Below, one piece after another: positions 24,190-33,103 of a stretch of DNA of 64,000 bases. The DNA is taken from contig CAKQDL010000002.1 in assembly GCA_934229395.1 (NCBI GenBank), positions 3,470 to 67,469 on the forward strand. The letters run 5' to 3'. The notes under the pieces were generated by a model. It did not search any database and had not been told where the DNA came from. It saw nothing but the letters and a program-made list of their open reading frames with translations. Position 1 is the stretch's first letter. Each line of letters starts with the position of its first letter. Source of the DNA: an uncultured Peptococcaceae bacterium (lineage in GTDB: Bacteria > Bacillota > Peptococcia > Peptococcales > Peptococcaceae). The position numbers and the translations under genes were made by a program.

Positions 24190-25770
24190 TTATAAACTAA
24201 GCCAATGATTTTTCAGCGAGCACACCAATCGTGCATCGATGTAGGCTTGGTCCCTAGTGAGAATGGTTTGCCCCTGATAATTGCCTGCTGGTGTGAGCTC
24301 AACCACGAGCACATTGTCCACGTCGTCGTCGCTTGTAAGATGGAGGGGCAGCATAAAGTTCATGGTGTTGCGTGATGGATAGTAGGAAGGAATGGCTGTG
24401 TGGAAATTCCAGCGCACCTCCTTGCGCGAAAGAAGCACAGCATCGTCCAAACGGTTTTTAAGACGGTTGTAAAGCAGCATATCCTCTTCTAGGAGGGTGC
24501 GGATTTTCTCGAAGAGTTTTTCTTGCAGGGCGCTGTCGTTTGCACGATCAATGTCGTTCAAAAGACGCATGGCGCGCTTGTGGTCGTAAAACTGGCTCTT
24601 GAGATAGCTGATTGGAAAACGATCGATGTTCTCAATGAGAATATGGTCGTAATCGCAGTGGATTTCACGCCCCAAATCAAAGAGAAGATCGCTTTGATGG
24701 CTAAAGTAGCTTGCTGGCTGTGGCAAGGGGTTAAACTTTTGCACCAATTGCTTGCCCATGCCAGAGTGACCGGCGATGCAAAATTCCTTAAAGAGCCATG
24801 GCGATTCGCCGGCTGTGTTTGGCACAAAGCAGGCGTAAATTTCGTCAAAATGACGGTCCACGAGGCCAGTGTTGAAGGCAGCGAGGCGTTCGTCCTTAGA
24901 AAGCAAGACCTTGCCTTCGAGCTGAATGCGGTAGAAGGTGTATTGGATGTATTTCTTTAGAATGTAAAAATTTTGCTTTTCGGCATGAGGAAAATCCCAC
25001 GCTTCTGGCGTAGCGATGGCAGCCAAAGCGAAGAGAAAATCCTCCCATTTGCCCAAAAAGGCAAAGTTTTCGAGGGCTTGGGCCGGATTGTCGCCCTTGA
25101 TTTTATTGACCTCGAGGCTAGAGGCCGGGGCGTTGTTGTCATCAATATAAATGAGAGCGTAGGGCGCAGGATGATGCTTGCTTTTTTTGGGCCCGCGCTT
25201 AAAGGTAACAAAGATGGGCTTGCCATTCTTGGATGGAATATCAAGTTCAAAGCCCAGCTTTTCACCGCTGTAGTCCAAGGTAAAGGAGCCCTTGGCCTGC
25301 TGATAGCTCGATTCCAAAAGCCCAGGCAAGGAGGCCTGCACACGTCCTGTTTTGAGGGAAAGAAGATGGAGCATATGTCCATCGAGCTGTGCATGGGCTA
25401 AAAGAGAGTCGGGTGCCTCACCCGGCACAGGGGCCTCAAGATGCGGATGCAGCTGGCTTTGCTTGACCACAGGGGTAGCGTGCGCACGACGCTTTTTGGC
25501 TGTGACAACGGTTTTGGTTTTGCCGGCCTTGGGCTTTTGCCAAATAGAAAAACGCACACGCATTTCTTCCACATTGGGATCAGGTGGAAGGAGAGTGAGA
25601 AATTCCGGCAAATCGCGCAGCATATTTTTTAGACGGCTATAGCCAAAGGCGCGGCTCGACATATGGTTGTCGGCGAGTATTTGGGCAATGTCGTTCATGG
25701 GGTGAATGCCGTAGTTTAAATTTTTGCACAGGACACGGTAAATGTCCTCTTTGTTTTCGTTTGTGAGCAT
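24190..25770 (-). CDS. OST-HTH/LOTUS-like and DUF3825-like protein, function unknown
   Basis: 526 residues. The first 75 (IYRVLCKNLNYGIHPMNDIA, later FGYSRLKNMLRDLPEFL) look like an OST-HTH/LOTUS winged helix, a fold that binds RNA in characterised proteins. A basic linker follows (about 80-115, KPKAGKTKTVVTAKKRR). The C-terminal 270 residues resemble DUF3825: LLYNRLKNRLDDAVLLSRKE, then YYPSRNTMNFMLPLHL, and QGQTILTRDQAYIDARLV at the end. The ATG at 25770 has AAGGAG five bases upstream; the ATG at 25785 lies within that site. Placement directly after mnmA hints at RNA metabolism, but this is inference. Confidence 0.65.
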   Translation of the reverse strand: MLTNENKEDIYRVLCKNLNYGIHPMNDIAQILADNHMSSRAFGYSRLKNMLRDLPEFLTLLPPDPNVEEMRVRFSIWQKPKAGKTKTVVTAKKRRAHATPVVKQSQLHPHLEAPVPGEAPDSLLAHAQLDGHMLHLLSLKTGRVQASLPGLLESSYQQAKGSFTLDYSGEKLGFELDIPSKNGKPIFVTFKRGPKKSKHHPAPYALIYIDDNNAPASSLEVNKIKGDNPAQALENFAFLGKWEDFLFALAAIATPEAWDFPHAEKQNFYILKKYIQYTFYRIQLEGKVLLSKDERLAAFNTGLVDRHFDEIYACFVPNTAGESPWLFKEFCIAGHSGMGKQLVQKFNPLPQPASYFSHQSDLLFDLGREIHCDYDHILIENIDRFPISYLKSQFYDHKRAMRLLNDIDRANDSALQEKLFEKIRTLLEEDMLLYNRLKNRLDDAVLLSRKEVRWNFHTAIPSYYPSRNTMNFMLPLHLTSDDDVDNVLVVELTPAGNYQGQTILTRDQAYIDARLVCSLKNHWLSL

Positions 25771-25781
25771 AGCGACTCCTT

Positions 25782-26825
25782 TCATTGGAGGGGTTCTATG
25801 ATGCCGCCTGCTAGGACATGGCCGTCACCATCGTACAAAACTACGCTTTGGCCAGGGGTAATGGCGCGCACGGCTTCGTTAAAGGTGACAAAAAGGCGTT
25901 CACCCTCAAGGCAGTAATGGCCTAAGGTGCCTTTGTCGCGCGAGCGCACCTTGATAAGGGCCTCGCCTTCTTTAGGCATAGCGGCTTGTCTATTCACATC
26001 GCGCGCCACCAAGGTAGTACGCATCAGCGCTTCATTTGTGCCAACGGTAACGGTGTTGGCTTGGGCGTTTGTGTTAACTACATAGGCAGGGTAGCCCAAG
26101 GCGAGCCCTAGGCCGCGGCGTTGGCCGATGGTGTAGCGCCATGCGCCGTGGTGGGTGCCCAAGGCGTGGCCGTCTTGAGCAATAAATGAACCGTCCTTTG
26201 GCAGCCTTTCTGGGCAGTAGCCTTCCAAAAAGGCGGCATAATCGTCGTTTGGAATAAAGCAAATTTCTTGAGATTCCTTTTTCTTGGCGGTAAAGAGCTG
26301 GAGCGCGGCAGCAATATCGCGCACCTCATCCTTGGTGTAGTCGCCAAGAGGGGTGAGAACGTGAGAAAGTACCTCGCTTGCTACACCCCAAAGAAAATAG
26401 CTTTGGTCTTTGGCGTGGTCCTTTGGTGCGGCCAAAAGGATGCGGCCCTCTTTTGGCACCGTGCGCACATAGTGACCTGTGGCCAGGTAGTCGCAGCCCA
26501 AGGCTTGTGCAGCCTGCCAAAGGGCGCCAAATTTGATGGTGGCATTGCAGCGCACACAAGGGTTTGGCGTGTCGCCTTTGAGATAACTTTGGGCAAAGGG
26601 CGCAATGACCTCTTTTTCAAAGGCTTCTTCAAGGTGAACAAGGTGGAAAGGTACGTTAAAATGTTCAGCCACGGCTTGAGCGTCTTTTTGGGCGTCAGAG
26701 TCGCGGCTGTTTTCGTCTATAAGCTTCATATGAATGGCAATGACCTCGTGGCCGGCTTCCTTCAATAAATGAAGGGCCACAGAGCTGTCAACGCCACCAC
26801 TGATGCCAATGGCAACCTTACTCAT
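25782..26825 (-). CDS. mnmA: tRNA-specific 2-thiouridylase
   Basis: Thiolates U34 of tRNA-Lys, tRNA-Glu and tRNA-Gln; 347 residues, usual length. The PP-loop SGGVDSSVA is at residues 9-17, the first catalytic cysteine in NPCVRCNATIKFG (about 87-90), and the second in SQEICFIPNDDY (about 190). The C-terminal barrel includes YTIGQRRGLGLALG. It overlaps rarA by eight bases. Sulfur would come from a cysteine desulfurase; the nifS gene at 33.5 kb is a candidate donor. Confidence 0.95.
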   Translation of the reverse strand: MSKVAIGISGGVDSSVALHLLKEAGHEVIAIHMKLIDENSRDSDAQKDAQAVAEHFNVPFHLVHLEEAFEKEVIAPFAQSYLKGDTPNPCVRCNATIKFGALWQAAQALGCDYLATGHYVRTVPKEGRILLAAPKDHAKDQSYFLWGVASEVLSHVLTPLGDYTKDEVRDIAAALQLFTAKKKESQEICFIPNDDYAAFLEGYCPERLPKDGSFIAQDGHALGTHHGAWRYTIGQRRGLGLALGYPAYVVNTNAQANTVTVGTNEALMRTTLVARDVNRQAAMPKEGEALIKVRSRDKGTLGHYCLEGERLFVTFNEAVRAITPGQSVVLYDGDGHVLAGGIIEPLQ

Positions 26826-28137
26826 GGTGGCCTCCTTTTTGAGCAGTAACGGTATCGTCTTCTATATAATAGCGGGTGCCCACGAGGTCATCGGGCAAAT
26901 ATTGCTGCTTGACCTGGTGCATAGGATAATCGTGGGGATATTTGTAGCCCAAGCCATGGCCAAGCTCAGCGGCGCCTTGATAATGAGCGTCCTTGAGATG
27001 GTTTGGCACCGCGCCGTTTTTGCCGCGGCGCACATCACCCAAAGCTTTGTCGATGCCAAGGAAGGAGGCGTTGGATTTTGGCGCTTTGGCCATATAGACC
27101 ACAGCCTGGCTTAAGATGAGGCGTCCCTCAGGCATACCAACAAATTGTAGGGCACTTGCAGCGCTTTGTGCCACTACAAGGGCTTGGGGGTCGGCCATGC
27201 CAATGTCCTCACAAGAGAGGACGACAATGCGGCGGGCAATAAAAAGTGGGTCCTCGCCGGCATCGAGCATACGGGCCAAATAATAAAGGGCGGCATCTGC
27301 ATCGCTGCCGCGCATACTTTTAATAAAGGCAGAAATAATATCATAATGTTCATCGCCTGTGGCGTCATAAGACACGGCAGGGCGTTGGATGGATTCCTCG
27401 GCCACAGCAAGGTCGATGTGAATGGTGCCGTTGCTGTCGGATGGGCTAGAAAGCACCGAAAGCTCAAGGGCATTGAGGGCCATGCGCGCGTCACCCTGGG
27501 AATAGTTGGCAAAGTGGTCGAGGGCCTCGTCGGTGACGCTTACGTGGTAGGCACCAAGGCCGCGTTCGCGGTCACTCAGAGCGCGGCGACAGAGGCCTGT
27601 GATGTCTTCTTTAGACAGCGGCTTCAATTCAAAAATAAGGGAACGCGACAAGAGGGCGCGGTTGATGCTAAAATACGGGTTTTGGGTGGTGGCGCCAATA
27701 AGGATGATGGTGCCCTTTTCCACCGATGGCAAAAGCCCGTCCTGCTGGGCCTTGTTGAAGCGATGCACTTCGTCCACAAAGAGAATGGTTTGGCGGCCGT
27801 AGAGATTGAGCTCGTCCTCGGCTTTTTTGATGAGCTTGCGCAATTCAGGCAGGCCGTCGGTCACGGCATTGAGGCGGGCAAAGGGACGCTTGGTGACCTC
27901 GGCAATAACCATTGCCAAGGTGGTTTTGCCACAGCCGGAAGAGCCCCACAATATAATAGAAGAAAGTCGGTTGGACTCAATGGCGCGACGCAAAAGTTTG
28001 CCAGGCCCAATGAGTGCTTCTTGACCGACAACCTCGTCTAAGGTTTTTGGACGCATACGGTCGGCCAAAGGTGCGTGGCTGTGGGTCGCGTGTGGGGTGT
28101 TAGAGCTAGGGGCAAATAAATTGATTTGTTCGCTCAT
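26818..28137 (-). CDS. rarA: Replication-associated recombination protein A (AAA ATPase)
   Basis: Clamp-loader-like ATPase (MgsA/WRNIP1 family) acting at stalled replication forks; 439 residues. Walker A GSSGCGKTT (about 64-72), Walker B LFVDEVHRFN, sensor IGATTQNPYFSIN, and the C-terminal tetramerisation stretch with YHYPHDYP-like GLGYKYPHDYPMHQVKQQYLPD. It starts 12 bases after the galU stop and overlaps mnmA, so it belongs to the same operon. Confidence 0.93.
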   Translation of the reverse strand: MSEQINLFAPSSNTPHATHSHAPLADRMRPKTLDEVVGQEALIGPGKLLRRAIESNRLSSIILWGSSGCGKTTLAMVIAEVTKRPFARLNAVTDGLPELRKLIKKAEDELNLYGRQTILFVDEVHRFNKAQQDGLLPSVEKGTIILIGATTQNPYFSINRALLSRSLIFELKPLSKEDITGLCRRALSDRERGLGAYHVSVTDEALDHFANYSQGDARMALNALELSVLSSPSDSNGTIHIDLAVAEESIQRPAVSYDATGDEHYDIISAFIKSMRGSDADAALYYLARMLDAGEDPLFIARRIVVLSCEDIGMADPQALVVAQSAASALQFVGMPEGRLILSQAVVYMAKAPKSNASFLGIDKALGDVRRGKNGAVPNHLKDAHYQGAAELGHGLGYKYPHDYPMHQVKQQYLPDDLVGTRYYIEDDTVTAQKGGHHE

Positions 28138-28149
28138 AACGGACTTCCT

Positions 28150-29025
28150 TTAAAGACGCTCGGCCAGCTCTTTGATGTAGTGGGCGAGGCCGTCGTGTAG
28201 CTCCTCGCGTTTTAAAGCATAGTTGATGTTGGCTTTGACAAAGCCAAGCTGATCGCCAACGTCAAAGCGCGTGCCACTAAAATCAAGAGCTGTCATATTT
28301 TCTTGGGTTGCAAGGGTGTTTAAGGCATCGGTGAGTTGAATTTCTCCGCCTTTGCCAGGTTTGGTTTGCGCCAGGATATCAAAAATAGCTGGTGTTACAA
28401 CATAGCGACCCATGATGGCAAGATTACTTGGCGCTTCCTCAAGGGATGGCTTTTCCACAAGGCTTTGGACAGCGCATTGACCGTTTGTCAAATCGCCCTT
28501 TGGCGCTACAATGCCGTACTTGTGAATGTTTTCTGGAGCAACAGCTTGCACGCCAACAACAGAGGCGCCTGTTTTTTCGTAAACAGAGAGAAGCTGGGCC
28601 AAGGCAGGCGTTTCGGCGTCTACAATATCATCGCCCAAAAGCACAGCAATGGCCTCGCCTTTGGCAAACTCTTGCGCGAGGCTCACGGCGTGGCCGAGGC
28701 CTAGAGGTTCCTTTTGGAGAATGTAGGAAATACTCACATTGGGATTAATGGTGCGAACGCGTTCGAGCAGGGCTGTTTTATTGTGGGCTTCAAGAAATTC
28801 TTCAAGATGCACATCCTTGGCAAAATGGTGGCGGATGGCGTCCTTATATTCACTCACCACCAAGAGAATATCTTCGATGCCACTGGCTTGAGCTTCGTCA
28901 ATAATAAGCTGGAGCGTTGGCACATCAACAATTGGCAAGAGCTCCTTTGGCACAGCCTTGGTCGCAGGCAAAAAACGTGTGCCCATGCCGGCTGCTGGAA
29001 TAACCGCTTTTTTTACTGTATGCAT
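28150..29025 (-). CDS. galU: UTP-glucose-1-phosphate uridylyltransferase
   Basis: Makes UDP-glucose for cell-envelope polymers; 291 residues. N-terminal nucleotide-binding AVIPAAGMGTRFLPATKAVPKELLPI, then QKEPLGLGHAV, LLGDDI, VVGVQAV and EIQLTDAL. The ATG at 29025 follows GGAGG by about six bases; the longer open frame upstream (to 29079) crosses the promoter and is not coding. It opens the galU-rarA-mnmA-LOTUS-purine permease unit. Confidence 0.93.
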   Translation of the reverse strand: MHTVKKAVIPAAGMGTRFLPATKAVPKELLPIVDVPTLQLIIDEAQASGIEDILLVVSEYKDAIRHHFAKDVHLEEFLEAHNKTALLERVRTINPNVSISYILQKEPLGLGHAVSLAQEFAKGEAIAVLLGDDIVDAETPALAQLLSVYEKTGASVVGVQAVAPENIHKYGIVAPKGDLTNGQCAVQSLVEKPSLEEAPSNLAIMGRYVVTPAIFDILAQTKPGKGGEIQLTDALNTLATQENMTALDFSGTRFDVGDQLGFVKANINYALKREELHDGLAHYIKELAERL

Positions 29026-29055
29026 AGCAAACCTCCGTAGAGAATAGTTATCAGT

Positions 29056-29085
29056 ATTATAACACTGGGTATTTCTCAATGTAAA
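29056..29085 (-). promoter_or_regulatory. Promoter of the galU operon
   Basis: On the minus strand TTTACA (29085-29080), 18-base spacer, perfect TATAAT (29061-29056), 31 bases before galU. Back to back with the ClC promoter. Confidence 0.7.
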
Positions 29086-29096
29086 GCGCCAGGGCC

Positions 29097-29125
29097 TTGC
29101 GAGCGATAAGCGCTGATGATAGAAT
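29097..29125 (+). promoter_or_regulatory. Promoter of the ClC-family gene
   Basis: TTGCGA, 17-base spacer, TAGAAT, 40 bases before the TTG start. Confidence 0.5.
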
Positions 29126-29165
29126 AGAAATTGATTGTTAAAAATAACCGGGAGGCTGGTGGCTG

Positions 29166-30503
29166 TTGAAAAAAATAGACTGGGATGCGCTCGAACGCTA
29201 TTTTGATGATGTGCGGCGCAATTTTAAATTGGGGCGTCGCTACACGCAGACGAGCGAGCGTTTCAATCCTCAGGCGCTGGCGCAGACGCTGAGAGATTAT
29301 TTTATATATGGTGTTTTGGCAGTGATTATTGGCATCATCGTTGGCGTTGTAACAGCGGTGTTTGGTCACGGCCTGCTATTTTTGAATGAATTCCGCGATG
29401 CGCACATCTTTTACCTTGTGCCTTTTTTGGGCGTGGCAGGGCTTGCAATTATGGCGGTCAATATGCGCTTCGGCGGTCGCGCGCAAAAGGGCATGGGCCT
29501 TGTGTTTGCTGTTGGCCTTGGCGAGGAAGAAAATATCCCACTGCGCATGGTGCCCTTGACCATTTTTTCTACGTGGACGACCCACCTCTTTGGCGGTAGT
29601 GCCGGGCGCGAAGGGGTGGCTGTGCAAATTGGCGCCACAGTGGCCAATCAGTTTTCACGCTTTCGCCCAAAGGGTGCAGATACGCATATTGTTATGGCCT
29701 GCGGGATGGCCGCTGGCTTTGCGGGACTTTTTGGCACGCCTCTTGCAGCCACCTTTTTTTGCCTAGAGGTTTTGGTTGTGGGGAGCCTTTATTATGAAGC
29801 CTTGGCACCGGCCTTGGTAGCGGCCTATTGTGCTTCCTTCACAGCGCGCTCCTTGGGTCTAGAGGCAATGCTGATGCCAATTGGCGCCGTGCCTGAGATG
29901 GACTCTGCGCTTATGGTTTTGACCATTGGGGCGGGTATTTTGTTTGGTGCTGCGGGCTGGAGCTTTTCCTGGCTTTTGAACCATCTAAAGCTGTATTTCG
30001 CCTTACTTATTGATGATCCGCGCTTGCGCATTTTAATCATTGGCTCCCTTTTGGCTGTGTGCTTCTTACTTTTAGGACAAGGCCGGTATTCGGGCTTGGG
30101 CGATGCGCTTTTTGCTGGCGCCTTCACTGGTGGCGATATTTATTATTGGGACTGGCTTTTGAAGCTCTTGCTTACCGTGCTGACCCTTGCGTGTGGTTTC
30201 CAAGGTGGGGAGCTGACGCCACTTTTTGTTATTGGCGCTACCCTGGGCGCTGTTGTAGCGATGGCCTTGGGGCTTCCTGTGGCACTTTTTGCGGCCATGG
30301 GCTGTGTGGCTGTTTTTGGCGCTGCAACCAAAACCATGCTCACGCCAATTTTTATTGGGGCAGAGGTTTTTGGCACCCAAGGCCTGGCCTTTTATGCCCT
30401 AGCAGTGATGGTGTCCTTCATCATCAGCGGCCACTACGGTATTTACACCAAGCAAAAATACATGGACGGCGACAAGCTGCGTCCGAAGAACGACACGAAA
30501 TAA
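29166..30503 (+). CDS. ClC family anion channel/exchanger, CLC-F-like
   Basis: ClC membrane protein of 445 residues with an N-terminal cytoplasmic segment of about 45 residues. IPLRMVPL and THLFGGSAGREGVAVQIGA (about 125-160) hold the gating glutamate and resemble the fluoride-exporting CLC-F branch more than chloride exchangers. At the position where CLC-F proteins usually show GNNLI-like sequence, this one has KGMGLVF. FGTPLAATFFCLEVL and GGELTPLFVIGATLG are standard ClC motifs. It starts with TTG ten bases after GGGAGG. Fluoride/proton antiport is a possibility, not shown. No fluoride riboswitch is seen upstream. Confidence 0.82.
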   Translation: MKKIDWDALERYFDDVRRNFKLGRRYTQTSERFNPQALAQTLRDYFIYGVLAVIIGIIVGVVTAVFGHGLLFLNEFRDAHIFYLVPFLGVAGLAIMAVNMRFGGRAQKGMGLVFAVGLGEEENIPLRMVPLTIFSTWTTHLFGGSAGREGVAVQIGATVANQFSRFRPKGADTHIVMACGMAAGFAGLFGTPLAATFFCLEVLVVGSLYYEALAPALVAAYCASFTARSLGLEAMLMPIGAVPEMDSALMVLTIGAGILFGAAGWSFSWLLNHLKLYFALLIDDPRLRILIIGSLLAVCFLLLGQGRYSGLGDALFAGAFTGGDIYYWDWLLKLLLTVLTLACGFQGGELTPLFVIGATLGAVVAMALGLPVALFAAMGCVAVFGAATKTMLTPIFIGAEVFGTQGLAFYALAVMVSFIISGHYGIYTKQKYMDGDKLRPKNDTK

Positions 30504-30526
30504 AACTAGGCAGTTGGGCAAAAATT

Positions 30527-30535
30527 TGCTACACT
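30527..30535 (+). promoter_or_regulatory. Extended -10 promoter of ppaC
   Basis: TGCTACACT with only a weak -35 (TAGGCA, 17 bases upstream). Confidence 0.35.
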
Positions 30536-30598
30536 GTTAGTGAAAAATGTAAAAAAGCGCCTCAGAGGTGCCAATCATAGGAAAGAGGAATAGAAAAA

Positions 30599-31537
30599 AT
30601 GAGTAAACTTATTGTTTTTGGTCACGCTGCTCCAGACACCGATTCTATTGCAAGCGCCATTAGCTATGCCTATCTTTTAAACCAAACCGGTCACGAAGCC
30701 ACCGCTTACGCTTTGGGTGCACCAACCGAAGAAACTGCCTTCGCTCTTGATGCTTTCAAGGTTGAAGCACCAAAGGTGATTGAAAAAGCCAGTGATGTGT
30801 GCGATCAAGACACCATGCTCGTGCTTGTTGACCACAATGAAGCCCAACAATCTCTTGTAGACCGTGGTGACTACAAAATTTTGAGCGTTGTGGACCATCA
30901 CCGCATTGCCAATTTTGAAACTGCAGATCCACTCAACTATCGCGCAGAGGCTGTTGGTTGCACCGGGACCATCATCTACAAGATGTTCAACGAACAAGGT
31001 GTTGCTATGCCAAAGGAAATCGCCGGTCTTCTTCTTTCTGCAGTTGTAAGCGACACCCTTCTTATGAAGTCTCCAACCTGCACACCAGAAGACGAAGCGG
31101 CCATCACTGCTCTTGCAGCCCTCGCTGGTGTTGATTACAAGACCTACGGCCTCGATCTCTTAAAGGCTGGCACCAACCTTGCAGCAAAGACAGCCGCTGA
31201 GCTCCTTACCCTCGATGCAAAGAGTTTCCCAATGGCAGATAGCACCGTACGCGTGGCTCAGGTTAACACCGTTGATGAAGCAGACGTATTGGCACGCAAG
31301 GCGGAAATCGAAGCACTTATGCAAGCAGATTGCGACAAGGAAGGCTATGATCTCTTCCTTCTTATGATTACCAACATCCTCACCAGCGACACCACCGCTT
31401 TGGTATGTGGCACTAAGGCAGAAATGGTAGAAAAAGCCTTCGATGCGAAGCTCGAAGACAACCTCGCAACCCTCTCTGGCGTTGTATCTCGTAAAAAGCA
31501 AGTGGTACCACCACTCACAAAGGCTTTTGAAGGCTAA
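30599..31537 (+). CDS. ppaC: Manganese-dependent inorganic pyrophosphatase
   Basis: Family II (DHH) pyrophosphatase, 312 residues, the usual length without the CBS-DRTGG insert. Metal-binding motifs: FGHAAPDTDSIASA (8-21; His, Asp, Asp), VDHNE (about 76-80), VVDHHRI (about 99-105), and the C-terminal DHHA2 substrate motif ending SRKKQVVPPL. It drains pyrophosphate from biosynthesis. Single gene with its own terminator. Confidence 0.95.
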   Translation: MSKLIVFGHAAPDTDSIASAISYAYLLNQTGHEATAYALGAPTEETAFALDAFKVEAPKVIEKASDVCDQDTMLVLVDHNEAQQSLVDRGDYKILSVVDHHRIANFETADPLNYRAEAVGCTGTIIYKMFNEQGVAMPKEIAGLLLSAVVSDTLLMKSPTCTPEDEAAITALAALAGVDYKTYGLDLLKAGTNLAAKTAAELLTLDAKSFPMADSTVRVAQVNTVDEADVLARKAEIEALMQADCDKEGYDLFLLMITNILTSDTTALVCGTKAEMVEKAFDAKLEDNLATLSGVVSRKKQVVPPLTKAFEG

Positions 31538-31544
31538 AACAAAT

Positions 31545-31571
31545 GAGACTGCGCTTTGCAGTCTCTTTTTT
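31545..31571 (+). terminator. Intrinsic terminator after ppaC
   Basis: GAGACTGC/GCAGTCTC stem, loop GCTTT, then six T. Confidence 0.9.
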
Positions 31572-31593
31572 ATAAACGCATAGGAGGGAAAGC

Positions 31594-32454
31594 ATGAAAA
31601 CCTTAGATGTAAAAAAAATCACCGAGGCCATCCGTCAAATGGCCGTTGAGGTCAACACCAATTTGCCCAAGGACGTGCAGGAAGCTCTAGAAAACGCTTG
31701 CCAAAAGGAAGAATCCCCTTTTGGTCAATACTGTCTCAAGCAAATTGTGGCCAATGCCAATTTGGCCCGCGATGACCATCAAGCCATGTGCCAAGACACA
31801 GGCACCTTGGTTTGCTACCTTAACATTGGCCAAGATTTGCACCTTGTAGGCGGCGATGTGACAGAGGCCGTCAACGAAGGCGTGCGCCAAGGCTATAAGG
31901 ACGGCTATTTGCGCAAGAGCATTGTCGAAGAGCCAGTTTTTGAAAGAAACAACACCGAAACCAACACACCAGCAGTCATTCACATGAACATTGTGCCAGG
32001 TGACGCGTGTGAAGTCGTTGTTATGCCAAAGGGGGGCGGCGCCGAAAATATGGGTGCCTTGGGTATGCTCAAACCAACCGCTGGCAAGGATGGTGTGGTG
32101 GATTTCGTTGTCAACGCCGTGTCCAATGCAGGCGGCAACCCTTGCCCGCCAATTATTGTAGGTGTGGGTATTGGCGGCACCATGGAAAAGGCTACGGCCA
32201 TTGCCAAGGAAGCCCTCATGCGCCCAATCGGTTCCCATCACGAGGATGCGCGCTACAGCGCCATGGAAGATGAAATCTTAGAACGCGTCAACAAGCTCGG
32301 CATTGGGCCACAAGGCCTTGGTGGTCGCGTTACTACCTTGGCTGTGCACATTAATACCTACCCATGCCATATTGCATCCATGCCAGTAGCGGTCAACATC
32401 AACTGTCATGCAGCGCGCCATATGTCGATGGTGCTTCAAGGCGAGGAGGCGTAA
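31594..32454 (+). CDS. Class I fumarate hydratase, alpha subunit (or related hydro-lyase)
   Basis: Oxygen-sensitive [4Fe-4S] hydro-lyase subunit, 286 residues, corresponding to the N-terminal part of FumA and to TtdA. Cluster cysteines are probably in MCQDTGTLVCYL (about residue 65), GGNPCPPIIVG (about 185) and NINCHAARH (about 270). VMPKGGGAENMGALGML is a family signature. The beta subunit gene follows after one base. Fumarase is the likeliest activity, but L-tartrate dehydratase is a close relative. Confidence 0.87.
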   Translation: MKTLDVKKITEAIRQMAVEVNTNLPKDVQEALENACQKEESPFGQYCLKQIVANANLARDDHQAMCQDTGTLVCYLNIGQDLHLVGGDVTEAVNEGVRQGYKDGYLRKSIVEEPVFERNNTETNTPAVIHMNIVPGDACEVVVMPKGGGAENMGALGMLKPTAGKDGVVDFVVNAVSNAGGNPCPPIIVGVGIGGTMEKATAIAKEALMRPIGSHHEDARYSAMEDEILERVNKLGIGPQGLGGRVTTLAVHINTYPCHIASMPVAVNINCHAARHMSMVLQGEEA

Positions 32455-32455
32455 A

Positions 32456-33013
32456 ATGGAAAAACACATTACCGTTCCTTTTATAAAGGAAGAATTAGAA
32501 GGCCTTCGTGCCGGCGATACCGTTCTTTTGAGCGGTGTCATCTATACTTCGCGCGATAAGGCCCATAAGCGCATGGTCGAAACCTTAGACCGCGCAGAAG
32601 CGTTACCGGTAGATTTAAACGGCCAGCTCGTGTATTATGCTGGCCCAACACCAGCCAAGCCAGGCCAAGCCATTGGCTCAGTTGGCCCTACCACCTCAAG
32701 CCGTATGGATGCCTTTGCGCCACGCCTTTTGGATGAAGCAGGACTCAAAGGGATGCTCGGCAAGGGCCCACGTTCCAAAGAAGTGGTCGAGGCCATCGCG
32801 CGCAACGGCGCGGTATATATGGTAGCTATAGGCGGCACAGGTGCAGCCATTTCCAAAAGCGTCACCAAGGCAGAGGTTGTGGCTTATCCAGAGCTCAGCA
32901 CCGAAGCCATTCGCCGCTTGGAAGTTGAAAACCTTGCGGCCATTGTGGCCATTGATGCTTATGGTGGCAATCTCTTTGAAACAGGACGCGCAAGTTATGC
33001 AATAAACGAATAA
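32456..33013 (+). CDS. Class I fumarate hydratase, beta subunit (or related hydro-lyase)
   Basis: 186 residues matching the C-terminal part of FumA/TtdB. YYAGPTPAKPGQAIGSVGPTTSSRMDAF and KGPRSKEVVEAIARNGAVYMVAIGGTGA are the diagnostic stretches. The ATG at 32456 has GAGGAGG about seven bases upstream, inside the alpha subunit's last codons. The longer upstream frame (from 32408) only overlaps alpha in another frame and is rejected. The two subunits form the heterodimeric enzyme. Confidence 0.9.
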   Translation: MEKHITVPFIKEELEGLRAGDTVLLSGVIYTSRDKAHKRMVETLDRAEALPVDLNGQLVYYAGPTPAKPGQAIGSVGPTTSSRMDAFAPRLLDEAGLKGMLGKGPRSKEVVEAIARNGAVYMVAIGGTGAAISKSVTKAEVVAYPELSTEAIRRLEVENLAAIVAIDAYGGNLFETGRASYAINE

Positions 33014-33017
33014 AAAA

Positions 33018-33060
33018 GAACCGTGAACGGATAGAAAATATCTGTTCGCGGTTCCTTTTT
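33018..33060 (+). terminator. Terminator after the fumarase genes
   Basis: Arms GAACCGTGAACGGATA and TATCTGTTCGCGGTTC, then TTTTT; six A on the other side could let it work in both directions. Confidence 0.85.
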
Positions 33061-33079
33061 GTTTGGGGAGAAAAAGTCG

Positions 33080-33099
33080 TTTTAAGAGCGCTCTTAAAA
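33080..33099 (-). terminator. Terminator-like perfect palindrome after nifU
   Basis: A perfect 20-base palindrome TTTTAAGAGC/GCTCTTAAAA, four bases beyond the nifU stop, followed on the minus strand by CGACTTTTT. Confidence 0.55.
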
Positions 33100-33103
33100 T
33101 ATT

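Noticed and set aside
29041..29165. Possible fluoride riboswitch before the CLC-F-like gene (GCGATAAGCGCTGATGA has some likeness to the crcB motif)
   Set aside because: The paired CCUCU-like segment and the 5' GGxGAUG core are missing, and the stretch overlaps both promoters.
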